A program made the position numbers and the translations under genes. The notes under the pieces are model-generated. The model was not told where the DNA came from, did not search any database, and worked only from the letters and a program-made list of their open reading frames with translations. A stretch of 64,000 nucleotides of DNA, from NCBI RefSeq assembly GCF_008365295.1, contig NZ_CP043505.1, forward strand, positions 62,001-126,000. The letters are read 5' to 3'. The stretch comes from Agromyces intestinalis. GTDB taxonomy: Bacteria > Actinomycetota > Actinomycetes > Actinomycetales > Microbacteriaceae. Position 1 is the first letter of the stretch. Every line of letters starts with the position of its first letter. This document shows positions 20,443 through 31,094 of the stretch, piece by piece.

Positions 20443-20877
20443 TCAGCGCCGGATGAGCACCGTACCGGCCACCTTGTCGTGGAACCCGCGCTGGTCGGAG
20501 TCCCACACGAGTGCGGGCAGCACGATCACGAGCAGCAGCGTGCGCACCACCGGCCGCCACGGGCCGACCCACCCGCCGATGAGCGGCACGATCTGCAGCC
20601 CGAACAGGCGGTGGCCGATGCTGCCGCCGATGGTCGGAATGAGCAGCACCTGCATCAGCGCGAAGATCACGAGCGTCGCGATGGTCTGCGCCGTCGAGGT
20701 GTACGGGCCGAAGAAGAGCGCGATGAGGTTCGCGATGAGCCAGTCGACGAGGATGGCGCCGAGCCGGCGCCCGACGCGGCCCACCGAGCCTCGGCCCGTA
20801 TTCGGAAGGCCGAGCCGCTCACCGGGCCAACGACTGGGTTCGAGATCGCCGAAGGTGGTCGGTGGGGATTCTGGCAC
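20443..20877 (-). CDS. RDD family membrane protein
   Basis: The 144-residue protein has the RDD signature variant [15 protein letters not shown] in the first transmembrane helix. Two or more further hydrophobic segments follow ([29 protein letters not shown]), with [14 protein letters not shown] and the family-typical end [16 protein letters not shown]. The role is unknown; RDD proteins are variously proposed as transporters. Start is the GTG at 20877, preceded by a TAGAAT hexamer 6 bases upstream. It is divergent from glnA. Confidence 0.85.
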   Translation of the reverse strand: MPESPPTTFGDLEPSRWPGERLGLPNTGRGSVGRVGRRLGAILVDWLIANLIALFFGPYTSTAQTIATLVIFALMQVLLIPTIGGSIGHRLFGLQIVPLIGGWVGPWRPVVRTLLLVIVLPALVWDSDQRGFHDKVAGTVLIRR

Positions 20878-20883
20878 CCGACG

Positions 20884-20889
20884 ATTCTA
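20884..20889 (-). promoter_or_regulatory. -10-like hexamer (TAGAAT) for the RDD gene
   Basis: TAGAAT is read on the minus strand 6 bases before the GTG start at 20877, with no ribosome binding site between. It is one of the closest matches to a consensus -10 in the window. Confidence 0.55.
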
Positions 20890-21017
20890 CGTTCCGGCAT
20901 GGCGTAACACGGTCGAAACAATCGCGTCACGGTCGGGAAACCGCCCCTGAGTACGGTCGGTTACGGCCGAGCAAAGCGCCCGTCGCCACAACCCGTCGCC
21001 CTGGAGAGTGTCGTCAC

Positions 21018-22442
<1,425 letters not shown>

Positions 22443-22467
22443 CCGACTGCCCCCCTGCAGTCCCCAC

Positions 22468-22497
22468 GGGGTCGCACCGCTTCGGCGGTGCGACCCC
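22468..22497 (+). terminator. Terminator after glnA
   Basis: A 13-bp perfect stem (GGGGTCGCACCGC) is closed by a TTCG tetraloop, 25 bases after the glnA stop and upstream of the convergent glnE stop. Confidence 0.85.
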
Positions 22498-22574
22498 TCC
22501 CCTGTTTCCGAGCTCGCCGATCGAGGAGGGGCCGACGCGGTCGGACGCGTCTCGAGACCGGGCGCGTGCCGAGC

Positions 22575-25500
22575 TCAGCCCCGCGCCGGCCGCGGCGCCA
22601 ACCCGTAGAACTCGCGCTCGAACACCGCTCGAGCACGCCGGGTGACGCCGAGGTAGTCGTGCTCGAGGCGTGAGGCGGATCCGGGCGGGTAGCCCATGAT
22701 GCGGGCAACCCCCTCGAGCTGCACCCGGTCGACCGGCAGCACGTCGGTGGTGCGGTCGAGCCAGAGCGTCAGCGCCGACCTCGCCCGTGACGCGAAGATC
22801 CATGCCTCGCGCAGCGCGCGTGCGTCGGCGTCGACGAGGAGCCCGGCACCGAGCGCGCGGTCGAGCGCATCGAGCGTCGACGTCGTGCGCAGTTCAGGGA
22901 TCTTCGACGCATGCTCGAGCTGCAACAGCTGCACGAACCACTCCACGTCGCTCAACGAGCCGCGGCCGAGCTTCAGATGCCGCGCGGGATCGGCACCCTG
23001 CGGCAGCCGCTCGTTCTCGACGCGCGCCTTGATGCGCTTGACTTCGCGGATGTCGCGTTCCGAGATCTCGTCGGGGTATCGGATCTGGTCGGCGAGCTCG
23101 GTGAACTCGGCGATGAGCCGGGCGTCGCCGGCGACGGCGCGCGCGCGCAGCAGCGCCTGGGCCTCCCAGGTGAGCGACCAGCGCGCGTAGTAGGCGCGGT
23201 ACGCCTCGATCGACCGGGCCACCACGCCGTTCTTGCCCTCGGGGCGCAGGTCCGCGTCGAGCTCGAACGGCAGCCGGGCGTCAGTGCTGAGCCGCCCGAG
23301 CTCGGCCACGATGCGCAGTGCCTCGCGCGCGGCGACATCTCCATCGACGTCGATCGCCCGGTACACGTAGATGATGTCGGCGTCGGAGCTGATGCCGAGC
23401 TCGCGCCCGCCGAACCGCCCCATGCCGATCACCGCGAACTCGATGCCGCCGACGCCGTCGCGTCGAATCGCCTCGACGAGCGCGGCGATATGGCTCTCGG
23501 TCACGTCGCTCAACCCGTGTCCGAGCTCCTCGACCGTGCAGACGTCGAGGATCGCCGACATCGCGAGCCGCAGCACCTCGCGCCGGCGGACGGCGCGCAG
23601 CACCTTCGCCGCGGCGTCGGCGTCGGCGTGCCGGGTGAGCACGGCACGGGCCTCGTCGCGCAGCGCCGAGAGCGGGCGGGGTCGCAGCTCGTCGATGTCC
23701 TCGAGCCACGCGACCGCCTCGGGGATGCGCTCCAGCAGTTCGCCGGCGAACCGCGAGCCCGACAGCACCCGGGTCAGTCGCATCGCCGCGTCCGAGGAGT
23801 CGCGCAGCAGCCGCAGGTACCAGTGGGTGGTGCCGAGCGCCTCGCTCACGCGGCGGAACGCGAGCAGCCCGTAGTCGGGGTCGGCGCCCTCGGCGATCCA
23901 CGAGATCAGCACCGGCAGCAGGTGCCGCTGGATCGTCGCGCGTCGCGACACCCCCGCGGTGAGCGCGCCGAGATGTGCGAGCGCGCCATGCGGGTCGCGG
24001 AAGCCGATCGCGGCGAGCCGGGCCTCGGCCTGCTCGCTCGTGAGCTCGAGGCCGTCGGCAGGCAACGCCGCCACCGCCGACAGCAGCGGTCGGTAGAAGA
24101 GTCGCTCGTGCAGTCCGCGCACGCGCTGTTTGGTGCCCTGCCAGACCGAGCGCAGCTCGTCGGCGGTGCGCGCGAGCCCGGTGGCGCGTGCCAGCGAACG
24201 CAGCTCCGTGTCATCCGTGGGCATGAGGTGCGTGCGACGCAACCGAGCCAGCTGCAGCCGATGCTCGATGACCCGCAGCACGCGGTAGTCACGTGAGAAC
24301 TCGGCCGCCTCCTCGCGACCGACGTAGCCGGTCTCGGCGAGGGCGGACAGCGCCGGCAGGGTGCCAGCCTGTCGGATCGCCGGGTCGGTCGCGCCGTGCA
24401 CGAGTTGCAGCAGCTGCACCGTGAACTCGATGTCTCGCAGGCCGCCGGGGCCGAGCTTCACCTGTCGCTCGACCTCGGCCGCGGGGATGTGCTCGGTCAC
24501 GCGTTCGCGCATGCGCTGCACCGACTCGACGAAGCCCTCCCGCGATGAACTCGACCACACCTTCGGCGCGACGCCGGCGCAGTAGCCCTCGCCGAGCTCG
24601 ACATCGCCGGCGAGCGGCCTGGCCTTCAGCAGTGCCTGGAACTCCCAGCTCTTGGCCCAGCGGTCGTAGTACTGCAGGTGCGAGTCGAGCGTGCGCACCA
24701 GCGCGCCGTCCTTGCCCTCGGGGCGCAGGTTCGGGTCGACCTCCCAGAGCGGCGGCTCGATGCCCGACTCGGCGATCGCGCGCATCGCCACCATCGCGAT
24801 GCGCGTCGCGATCTCGATCGCCCGTGCGGACGACACCGCCGCCTCATCCGCGGACTCGCCGACGAAGATCACGTCGACGTCACTCACGTAGTTGAGCTCG
24901 CGCGCACCCGCTTTGCCCATGCCGATCACGGCGAGCCGCGTCGCCGCGACCTCGTCCTCGGGGAAGCGGCCCGGCGCCGCCGGCTCGGAGTCGCCGCCCG
25001 AAACGACGCGACGGGCGACGACGAGCGCGGCGTCGAGGGCTGCGCCCGCGAGATCGGCGAGCCCGGTCGCGACCGTGTCGAGCGCGTCGATCGGGCTGGT
25101 GCGCGTGAGATCCCACACGGCGATGCCGGCCAGCAGACGGCGGTAGCCGACCCGGAGGGAGCGCACGACCTGCTCGTCGGTCGCGCCCGGTGCGGCGGCG
25201 GCGGTCGCGATCACCTCGGCGAGCACGGCGGATGCCTCGGGCTGCCCCAGCGGCCGCCTCGGCGTGCCGCGCAGCAGCACGAGCTCGGCCGGGTTGCGCT
25301 GGAAGAAGTCGGCGAAGCCGCGGGATGCCCCGAGCAGCACCGCCGTGCGCGCCGCCGCGTCGGGATCGGCGAGCAGCCCCGCGACGGCCTCGCCCGCGCG
25401 ATCGTGCAGCCGGCGCAGCGCCAGCAGCGCCTCGTCGGGGTCGGCCGCGCGTGCGAATGCGTCGAGCAGCGCCTCGACCGAGACCCCGGTGTCGGCGGAG

Positions 25501-25586
25501 AGCGCGGCGATCGTCTCGGCCGCGCGATCCAGTTCCGCGAACCCGGCGCGCACGAGGGCGCCGAGGATCGGAAGCTGTCGAGACAT
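22575..25586 (-). CDS. glnE: Bifunctional glutamine synthetase adenylyltransferase/adenylyl-removing enzyme
   Basis: The 1003-residue protein has two nucleotidyltransferase domains. The N-terminal one, expected to remove AMP, has GMGKAGARELNYVSDVDVIF (about residues 222-242). The C-terminal one, expected to add it, has GMGRFGGRELGISSDADIIY (about 719-739). Each keeps the DxD metal pair. It controls GlnA by modifying Tyr402. The frame extends to 25658, but I use the ATG at 25586, 8 bases after the glnA2 stop, so the two are probably one operon. This glnA-glnE-glnA2 arrangement is standard in actinobacteria. Confidence 0.93.
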   Translation of the reverse strand: MSRQLPILGALVRAGFAELDRAAETIAALSADTGVSVEALLDAFARAADPDEALLALRRLHDRAGEAVAGLLADPDAAARTAVLLGASRGFADFFQRNPAELVLLRGTPRRPLGQPEASAVLAEVIATAAAAPGATDEQVVRSLRVGYRRLLAGIAVWDLTRTSPIDALDTVATGLADLAGAALDAALVVARRVVSGGDSEPAAPGRFPEDEVAATRLAVIGMGKAGARELNYVSDVDVIFVGESADEAAVSSARAIEIATRIAMVAMRAIAESGIEPPLWEVDPNLRPEGKDGALVRTLDSHLQYYDRWAKSWEFQALLKARPLAGDVELGEGYCAGVAPKVWSSSSREGFVESVQRMRERVTEHIPAAEVERQVKLGPGGLRDIEFTVQLLQLVHGATDPAIRQAGTLPALSALAETGYVGREEAAEFSRDYRVLRVIEHRLQLARLRRTHLMPTDDTELRSLARATGLARTADELRSVWQGTKQRVRGLHERLFYRPLLSAVAALPADGLELTSEQAEARLAAIGFRDPHGALAHLGALTAGVSRRATIQRHLLPVLISWIAEGADPDYGLLAFRRVSEALGTTHWYLRLLRDSSDAAMRLTRVLSGSRFAGELLERIPEAVAWLEDIDELRPRPLSALRDEARAVLTRHADADAAAKVLRAVRRREVLRLAMSAILDVCTVEELGHGLSDVTESHIAALVEAIRRDGVGGIEFAVIGMGRFGGRELGISSDADIIYVYRAIDVDGDVAAREALRIVAELGRLSTDARLPFELDADLRPEGKNGVVARSIEAYRAYYARWSLTWEAQALLRARAVAGDARLIAEFTELADQIRYPDEISERDIREVKRIKARVENERLPQGADPARHLKLGRGSLSDVEWFVQLLQLEHASKIPELRTTSTLDALDRALGAGLLVDADARALREAWIFASRARSALTLWLDRTTDVLPVDRVQLEGVARIMGYPPGSASRLEHDYLGVTRRARAVFEREFYGLAPRPARG

Positions 25587-25594
25587 CCGTGCGG

Positions 25595-26932
25595 TCAGAG
25601 GATCTCGAGATTGCGCTGCAGCTCGAAGGGGGTGACCTGCGAGCGGTAGTCGCGCCACTCCGCGCGCTTGTTCGCGAGCACATAGCTGAACACCTGCTCG
25701 CCGAGCGTCTCGGCGACCAGGTCGGACTCCTCCATGTACTCGATCGCGTGGTCGAGGCTCGCGGGCAGCGGGTTGTAGCCGAGCGCCCGGCGCTCGCTGT
25801 CGCTCAGCGTCCAGACGTTGTCTTCGGCCTCGGGCGGCAGCTCGTAGCCCTCTTCGATGCCTTTGAGCCCTGCGGCGAGCAGCAGTGAGAACGCGAGGTA
25901 CGGGTTCGCGGCCGAGTCGATCGCGCGGTACTCGACCCGGTGGCTCTGCCCCTTGTTGGGCTTGTAGAGCGGCACGCGTACGAGCGCCGACCGGTTGTTG
26001 TGACCCCAGCAGACGAAGCTCGGCGCCTCACCGCCGCCCCACAACCGCTTGTAGGAGTTCACGAACTGGTTCGTGACCGCTGAGATCTCGCAGGCGTGCT
26101 TGAGCAGGCCGGCGATGAACTGGCGACCGATCTTCGAGAGCTGGTACTGAGCGCCCGCCTCGTAGAACGCGTTCTGGTCGCCCTCGAACAGCGACAGGTG
26201 CGTGTGCATGCCGCTGCCCGGATGCTCGGAGAAGGGCTTGGGCATGAACGTCGCGTACACCCCCTGCTCGATCGCGACCTCTTTGACGACCGTGCGGAAG
26301 GTCATGATGTTGTCGGCCATCGCGAGCGCGTCGGCGTAGCGGAGGTCGATCTCGTTCTGCCCTGGGCCGGCCTCGTGATGGCTGAACTCGACCGAGATGC
26401 CGAGGTCCTCGAGCATCCGCACGCTGCGACGGCGGAAGTCGTGCGCCGTGCCGCCCGGCACGTTGTCGAAGTAGCCCGCCGAGTCGACGGGGATCGGGCC
26501 CTCGGCGCCGTACTTCGACGACTTCAGCAGGTAGAACTCGATCTCGGGGTGCGTGTAGAACGTGAATCCGCGGTCGGCCGCCAGGGCGAGCGTGCGCTTC
26601 AGCACGTTGCGCGGGTCGGCCACGGCGGGCTCGCCGTCGGGCGTGCTGATGTCGCAGAACATGCGCGCGGTCGGGTCGATCTCGCCACGCCACGGCAGGA
26701 TCTGGAACGTCGACGGGTCGGGGAACGCGAGCAGGTCGGACTCGAAGGTGCGGCTCAGACCCTCGATCGCCGAGCCGTCGAATCCGATGCCCTCGGCGAA
26801 GGCCCCTTCGACCTCGGCCGGCGCGATCGCGACCGACTTCAGCGTGCCCACCACGTCGGTGAACCAGAGCCTCACGAACTTGACGCCTCGCTCTTCGATG
26901 GTCCGGAGCACGAAGTCCCGCTGCTTGTCCAT
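25595..26932 (-). CDS. glnA2: GlnA2-type glutamine synthetase family protein
   Basis: The 445-residue protein has the glutamine synthetase fold (FVRLWFTDVVGTLKS, GFDGSAIEG, HPEIEFYLL, GSGMHTHLSLFEG, NNRSALVRVP). The region aligned with the GlnA adenylylation site reads EDNVWTLSDSE, with Trp where GlnA has Tyr, so it should not be controlled by GlnE. Actinobacterial GlnA2-like proteins include enzymes acting on substrates other than ammonia, so true glutamine synthesis is not certain. The ATG at 26932 is chosen over the GTG two codons upstream because AGGAAGG is well spaced for it. Confidence 0.88.
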   Translation of the reverse strand: MDKQRDFVLRTIEERGVKFVRLWFTDVVGTLKSVAIAPAEVEGAFAEGIGFDGSAIEGLSRTFESDLLAFPDPSTFQILPWRGEIDPTARMFCDISTPDGEPAVADPRNVLKRTLALAADRGFTFYTHPEIEFYLLKSSKYGAEGPIPVDSAGYFDNVPGGTAHDFRRRSVRMLEDLGISVEFSHHEAGPGQNEIDLRYADALAMADNIMTFRTVVKEVAIEQGVYATFMPKPFSEHPGSGMHTHLSLFEGDQNAFYEAGAQYQLSKIGRQFIAGLLKHACEISAVTNQFVNSYKRLWGGGEAPSFVCWGHNNRSALVRVPLYKPNKGQSHRVEYRAIDSAANPYLAFSLLLAAGLKGIEEGYELPPEAEDNVWTLSDSERRALGYNPLPASLDHAIEYMEESDLVAETLGEQVFSYVLANKRAEWRDYRSQVTPFELQRNLEIL

Positions 26933-27041
26933 CCACACCCTTCCTCGCTTCTCACAGCGTAGTGGCTCGCACCGCCCCGGGGCAGGCGATGAGGCGGGTC
27001 ATGACGGCGCCCGCGCGAACGGGTGCCGACCACCGCTGTGC

Positions 27042-27047
27042 CAGACT
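27042..27047 (+). promoter_or_regulatory. -10-like hexamer (CAGACT) for panB
   Basis: CAGACT lies 6 bases before the ATG at 27054, with no Shine-Dalgarno sequence between. Confidence 0.4.
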
Positions 27048-27053
27048 GAGCCC

Positions 27054-27908
27054 ATGCCAGAGCAGTCCGAACAGAACCCGTACGGCGGCGCGGCCAAGGC
27101 TGCGCCCGGAGTCAAGCGGGTGCGCACCCGGCACTTCCAGAACGCGAAACGCGACGGCATCAAGATCACCGGGCTCACGAGCTACGACCAGCTCACCGCC
27201 CGCATCTTCGACGAGGCCGGCGTCGACTTCCTGCTCGTCGGCGACTCAGCCGGCAACAACGTGCTCGGCTACGACACCACGCTGCCGGTGACCGTGGACG
27301 AGCTCATCCCCCTCACCCGTGCGGTCGCCGGTGCCGTGAGCCGTGCGTTCGTGATCGGCGACATGCCGTTCGGCTCCTACGAGTCGGGTGCCGAGGAGGC
27401 GCTGCACACGGCGGTGCGCTTCATGAAGGAGGCCGGCGCGCACGCGGTCAAGCTCGAGGGCGGCGAACGCAGCCACAAGCAGATCCGCCGGATCGTGCAG
27501 TCGGGCATCCCGGTGATGGCCCACATCGGCTTCACCCCGCAGAGCGAGCACGGGTTGGGCGGGCACCTCATCCAGGGCCGCGGCGACCAGGTCGAGCAGT
27601 TGCTGGCCGACGCCCGGTCGGTGCAGGCGGCGGGCGCCTTCGCGGTCGTGCTCGAGATGGTTCCGTCGGACGCCGCGCGGCAGGTCACCGACGCGCTGGA
27701 CATCCCGACGATCTCGGTCGGCGCAGGGCCGCATTGCGACGGCCAGCTCCTCGTCTGGACGGACTGGGCGGGGCTCACGACCGGGCGCATCCCGAAGTTC
27801 GTGAAGCAGTACGCCGACCTCGCGGGCGTGCTCTCGACGGCCGCGCACGAATGGCGCGACGACGTCGCGAACGGCATCTACCCGGGGCCCGAGCACTCGT
27901 ACGAGTGA
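27054..27908 (+). CDS. panB: 3-methyl-2-oxobutanoate hydroxymethyltransferase
   Basis: The 284-residue enzyme transfers a hydroxymethyl group from methylenetetrahydrofolate to 2-oxoisovalerate, the first step toward pantothenate and CoA. Conserved elements are ITGLTSYDQLTARIFDEAG, LVGDSAGNNVLGYD, FGSYESG, VKLEGGE, the MAHIGFTPQS segment and SVGAGPHCDGQLLVW. A basic extension of about 25 residues precedes the barrel. It is convergent with the SPOR-like gene with only 15 bases between stops. Confidence 0.95.
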   Translation: MPEQSEQNPYGGAAKAAPGVKRVRTRHFQNAKRDGIKITGLTSYDQLTARIFDEAGVDFLLVGDSAGNNVLGYDTTLPVTVDELIPLTRAVAGAVSRAFVIGDMPFGSYESGAEEALHTAVRFMKEAGAHAVKLEGGERSHKQIRRIVQSGIPVMAHIGFTPQSEHGLGGHLIQGRGDQVEQLLADARSVQAAGAFAVVLEMVPSDAARQVTDALDIPTISVGAGPHCDGQLLVWTDWAGLTTGRIPKFVKQYADLAGVLSTAAHEWRDDVANGIYPGPEHSYE

Positions 27909-27923
27909 CGGATTGCGGTCGGC

Positions 27924-28109
27924 TCAGGCGTCGGCCGCGTCCTCCTCGGCCCACTTCGCGCTGTTCTCGCGCAGCTTCTCGAGCGCCCGCTCGGCCTCGG
28001 CACGGGTCTGGAACGGGCCGACCCGGTCGGCCGACGGCGACAGCAGGCCGTGCTCGACCTCGCCGGTGCGCATGTTGTACCAGTAGGCGTGTTCGATGTC
28101 GTCGACCAT
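27924..28109 (-). CDS. SPOR-like mini-protein
   Basis: The 61-residue acidic protein (YWYNMRTGEVEHG, then DRVGPFQTRAEAERALEKL) resembles half of a SPOR-type domain: an aromatic strand, the VGPF turn and a helix. There is no signal peptide or membrane segment. Similar short proteins occur in Microbacteriaceae and relatives; function unknown. The ATG at 28109 is 6 bases after a TAGGAT hexamer. Its promoter is back to back with that of ppgK. Confidence 0.75.
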   Translation of the reverse strand: MVDDIEHAYWYNMRTGEVEHGLLSPSADRVGPFQTRAEAERALEKLRENSAKWAEEDAADA

Positions 28110-28115
28110 GGCCCG

Positions 28116-28121
28116 ATCCTA
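28116..28121 (-). promoter_or_regulatory. -10-like hexamer (TAGGAT) for the SPOR-like gene
   Basis: TAGGAT is read on the minus strand 6 bases before the ATG at 28109. Only 18 bp separate it from the ppgK hexamer pointing the other way. Confidence 0.5.
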
Positions 28122-28139
28122 CGCCCCGACCCGGCGCGA

Positions 28140-28145
28140 TAGTCT
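28140..28145 (+). promoter_or_regulatory. -10-like hexamer (TAGTCT) for ppgK
   Basis: TAGTCT lies 6 bases before the ATG at 28152, with no Shine-Dalgarno sequence between. Confidence 0.5.
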
Positions 28146-28151
28146 GGCGCC

Positions 28152-28910
28152 ATGGCGAGCACGAAGGCGATCGGCATCGACATCGGCGGAACCGGGATCA
28201 AGGGGGCGGTGGTCGATCTCGAGACCGGCGAACTGGCCTCCGACCGCATCAAGGTTCCCACCCCCGAGGGCGGCGAACCCGACGACATCCTCGAGTCGAC
28301 GCGCGAACTGCTCGATCGGCTCGACGCGGTGGCCGGCGACGAGGCGAAGCTGCCGGTCGGGGTCTGCTTCCCCGCGATCGTGAAGCAGGGTCGCACGCTG
28401 TCGGCGGCGAACGTGTCGAAGAAGTGGATCGGCCTGGACGCCGAGCCCCGGTTCGAGCAGATCCTCGAGCGGGACATCCACTTCGTCAACGATGCGGATG
28501 CCGCCGGCTACGCCGAGATCCGGTTCGGCGCCGCAGCCGGACAGCAGGGCCTCGTCATCCTCACGACGCTCGGCACCGGCATCGGTTCGGCGCTCATCTT
28601 CGACGGCGTGCTGATTCCGAACTCCGAGCTCGGCCACCTCGAGATCGACGGGCACGACGCCGAGAGCCGGGCGGCGTACTCGGCGATGGAGCGCGAGAAC
28701 CTCGACTGGAAGCACTGGGCGAAGCGCCTGCAGCGCTACTACTCGCACGTCGAGTTCCTCTTCACTCCCGACCTCTTCGTGGTCGGCGGCGGCGTCTCGA
28801 AGCACTGGGACGCGTTCGCGCCGCTGCTCGACCTGCGCACGCCGATCGTGCCGGCCCGGCACCGCAACAACGCCGGAATCCTGGGTGCGGCGGCGCTCGC
28901 GGCACGCTGA
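28152..28910 (+). CDS. ppgK: Polyphosphate glucokinase (ROK family)
   Basis: The 252-residue kinase phosphorylates glucose with polyphosphate and, in relatives, ATP. It begins with the ROK phosphate-binding IGIDIGGTGIKGAVVDLETG. PTPEGGEPDDI is the polyphosphate-glucokinase variant region. The catalytic Asp lies in FVNDADAAGYAEI, and TTLGTGIGSALIFDG and the C-terminal VVGGGVSKHWD follow. The length is typical. It is convergent with rnpB. Confidence 0.9.
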   Translation: MASTKAIGIDIGGTGIKGAVVDLETGELASDRIKVPTPEGGEPDDILESTRELLDRLDAVAGDEAKLPVGVCFPAIVKQGRTLSAANVSKKWIGLDAEPRFEQILERDIHFVNDADAAGYAEIRFGAAAGQQGLVILTTLGTGIGSALIFDGVLIPNSELGHLEIDGHDAESRAAYSAMERENLDWKHWAKRLQRYYSHVEFLFTPDLFVVGGGVSKHWDAFAPLLDLRTPIVPARHRNNAGILGAAALAAR

Positions 28911-28926
28911 GGCCGGTCGGCTGAGG

Positions 28927-29312
<386 letters not shown>

Positions 29313-29328
29313 TTCCAGCCTACCGGGC

Positions 29329-30066
29329 TCAGAGCCCCGACTCGTCGGTGCGCACGAGGATGCGGTCGCACTCGGGGCACTGCAGCACGTCGTCGTCGGC
29401 GGCTCGGCGCACACGCTCGAGGTCGGACCCGGTGAGCGTGATGGTGCAGCCGCCGCAGGTGCGCTGGCGAAGCAGCGCCGCCCCGACGCCGCCGCCGCGG
29501 GTGCGACGCTGCTCGTAGAACGCGAGCAGATCGTCGGGCACGAGGCCTGCGACGGCTTCGCGGTCGCGTTCGGCCGCGACGCGGTCGGCATCGAGCGCGG
29601 ATGCCGCGTCACCCCGTTCGCCCTCGAGACGCAGGCGGTCGGCGGCGATGGCGGCGCGTTCCTCGTCGATCGACGCGACGACGCGCTCGGCGTCCTCGGC
29701 ACGCTGCATGACGACGAGCTCCTGGTCTTCGAGATCGGACAGGCGCTTGCGCAGCGACACCAGCTCGGACTCGAGCGCGGTGACGTCCTTCATCGACGAG
29801 GTGTGCGTGAGCCGCTCGCCATCGCGCGCGATGCGCGCCTCGACGATCTGCACGTCGGACTCGATGCGCCCAAGCTCGGTGCGGATGTCTTCCAATGCGC
29901 CGAGAGCTTCGGCGCGGGCGCGCCGCTGCACGTCGTCGCGGGTGGCCAGCTCGGCCAGCTCGGCGGTCTGCGGCAGGGCGCCGAGCCGGTGCGCGAGCTG
30001 CGCGAGCCGGGTGTCGAGCGCCTGCACCCGAAGGAGGTCGAGCTGTGCGGATGGGGTGGCCTTCAC
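29329..30066 (-). CDS. Coiled-coil protein with C-terminal C4 zinc ribbon
   Basis: The 245-residue protein is mostly helical heptads (from LDLLRVQALDTRLAQL through LSDLEDQELVVMQRAEDAERV). It ends in a zinc ribbon with CGGC (about residue 202) and CPEC (about 232). The family is common in actinobacteria next to the Nif3-like gene and may bind nucleic acid; the function is not established. The GTG at 30066 follows GAGGAG at 7 bases. It is 34 bases downstream of the Nif3-like gene on the same strand, so probably cotranscribed. Confidence 0.88.
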   Translation of the reverse strand: MKATPSAQLDLLRVQALDTRLAQLAHRLGALPQTAELAELATRDDVQRRARAEALGALEDIRTELGRIESDVQIVEARIARDGERLTHTSSMKDVTALESELVSLRKRLSDLEDQELVVMQRAEDAERVVASIDEERAAIAADRLRLEGERGDAASALDADRVAAERDREAVAGLVPDDLLAFYEQRRTRGGGVGAALLRQRTCGGCTITLTGSDLERVRRAADDDVLQCPECDRILVRTDESGL

Positions 30067-30100
30067 GTGGTGCTCCTCGTGGGGGTCGTGGTGGGTTCGA

Positions 30101-30919
30101 TCATTGCACGACTGCGAAATCCCACGGATCGGTACGGAGCTCGGAGACCCGGATGTCGAGCCCCGGCAAGGCCTCGGCCAGCTCGGCCGCGGCGCGCTCG
30201 AGCCAGAGCCATTCGCTGGCCCAGTGCGACACGTCGATGAGCGCCGGACCCCCGACGAGCAGCGCCTGCTCGCGCGCCTCGGAGGCCGGGTGGTGCCGCA
30301 GGTCGGCGGTGATGTAGACGTCGGCGGCCCGTACGGCGGGGTCGGCGAGCAACGAGTCGCCGGCTCCCCCGCACACCGCGATCGTTTCGACCGGGTCGTC
30401 GTACCCGCCCGAGACGCGCACGCCGCCGGCGGTCGGCGGCAGCAGGTCGGCCAGCGTGCGCGCGAGCCGGCCGAGCGTCGTGGGTGCCGGCAACCGCCCC
30501 ACCCGGCCGAGCCCGCGCGCCGGGTCGGCGGACGGCACGATCGGCGAGGCATCCAGCAGGCCGAGACGCTCGGCGAGGACCGCGGAGGTGCCGGTCTCGA
30601 CCACGTCCGCGTTCGTGTGCGCGCCGATGAGGGCGCAGCCGCCGCGGATGAGCCGCGCCAGCAGCGCGCCCTTGTACCGGTCTTCGGCGACGCTCGTCAC
30701 CCCGCGCAGCAGCAGCGGATGGTGGGCGATCAGCAGGTCGGCGCCCTGCTCGATCGCCTCATCGACCGTCGCGGCGACGGCGTCGACGGCGAAGAGCACG
30801 TGCCGCACCTCGGCACCGGGGTCGCCGGTGACGAGTCCCGGAGCATCCCAGGCTTCGGCCCCCGAGAGGGGCCACAACCGGTCGACGACCTCGAGCACTT
30901 CGGCGAGCAGCACTGGCAT
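30101..30919 (-). CDS. Nif3-like dinuclear metal center protein
   Basis: The 272-residue protein of the Nif3/YbgI family forms rings with a two-metal site. Visible ligands are HHPLLLRG, GAHTNADV and the C-terminal DVSHWASEWLWLERA with the matching His/Glu pair. DNA-related and GTP cyclohydrolase-like roles have been proposed for the family. The ATG at 30919 is 6 bases after TAGGCT, suggesting a leaderless mRNA. It is just downstream of the tRNA-Val gene, on the same strand. Confidence 0.88.
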   Translation of the reverse strand: MPVLLAEVLEVVDRLWPLSGAEAWDAPGLVTGDPGAEVRHVLFAVDAVAATVDEAIEQGADLLIAHHPLLLRGVTSVAEDRYKGALLARLIRGGCALIGAHTNADVVETGTSAVLAERLGLLDASPIVPSADPARGLGRVGRLPAPTTLGRLARTLADLLPPTAGGVRVSGGYDDPVETIAVCGGAGDSLLADPAVRAADVYITADLRHHPASEAREQALLVGGPALIDVSHWASEWLWLERAAAELAEALPGLDIRVSELRTDPWDFAVVQ

Positions 30920-30925
30920 CCGTTC

Positions 30926-30931
30926 AGCCTA
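30926..30931 (-). promoter_or_regulatory. -10-like hexamer (TAGGCT) for the Nif3-like gene
   Basis: TAGGCT is read on the minus strand 6 bases before the ATG at 30919. Confidence 0.45.
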
Positions 30932-30967
30932 GCCGCGAGGCATCCGTTCGCGACGGTGCGACGTCAG

Positions 30968-31040
30968 TGGGCCCGGCCGGGCTCGAACCGACGACATCCA
31001 CGGTGTAAACGTGGCGCTCTACCAACTGAGCTACAGGCCC
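30968..31040 (-). tRNA. tRNA-Val (anticodon UAC)
   Basis: The 73-nt cloverleaf reads on the minus strand. The acceptor stem GGGCCTG pairs with CGGGCCC (one G-U), the D arm has AGCTCAGTTGGTAGAGC, the anticodon arm is CCACG-TTTACAC-CGTGG, and the T arm has GGTTCGAGCC. The 3' CCA is not encoded. Confidence 0.96.
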
Positions 31041-31081
31041 CCGCGCCGGTGCGGCGCACGCCCATGGTAGTCGAGCGCGCC

Positions 31082-31087
31082 TACACT
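31082..31087 (+). promoter_or_regulatory. -10-like hexamer (TACACT) for the membrane protein gene
   Basis: TACACT lies 7 bases before the ATG at 31095, with no Shine-Dalgarno sequence between. Confidence 0.5.
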
Positions 31088-31094
31088 CGCGGGC

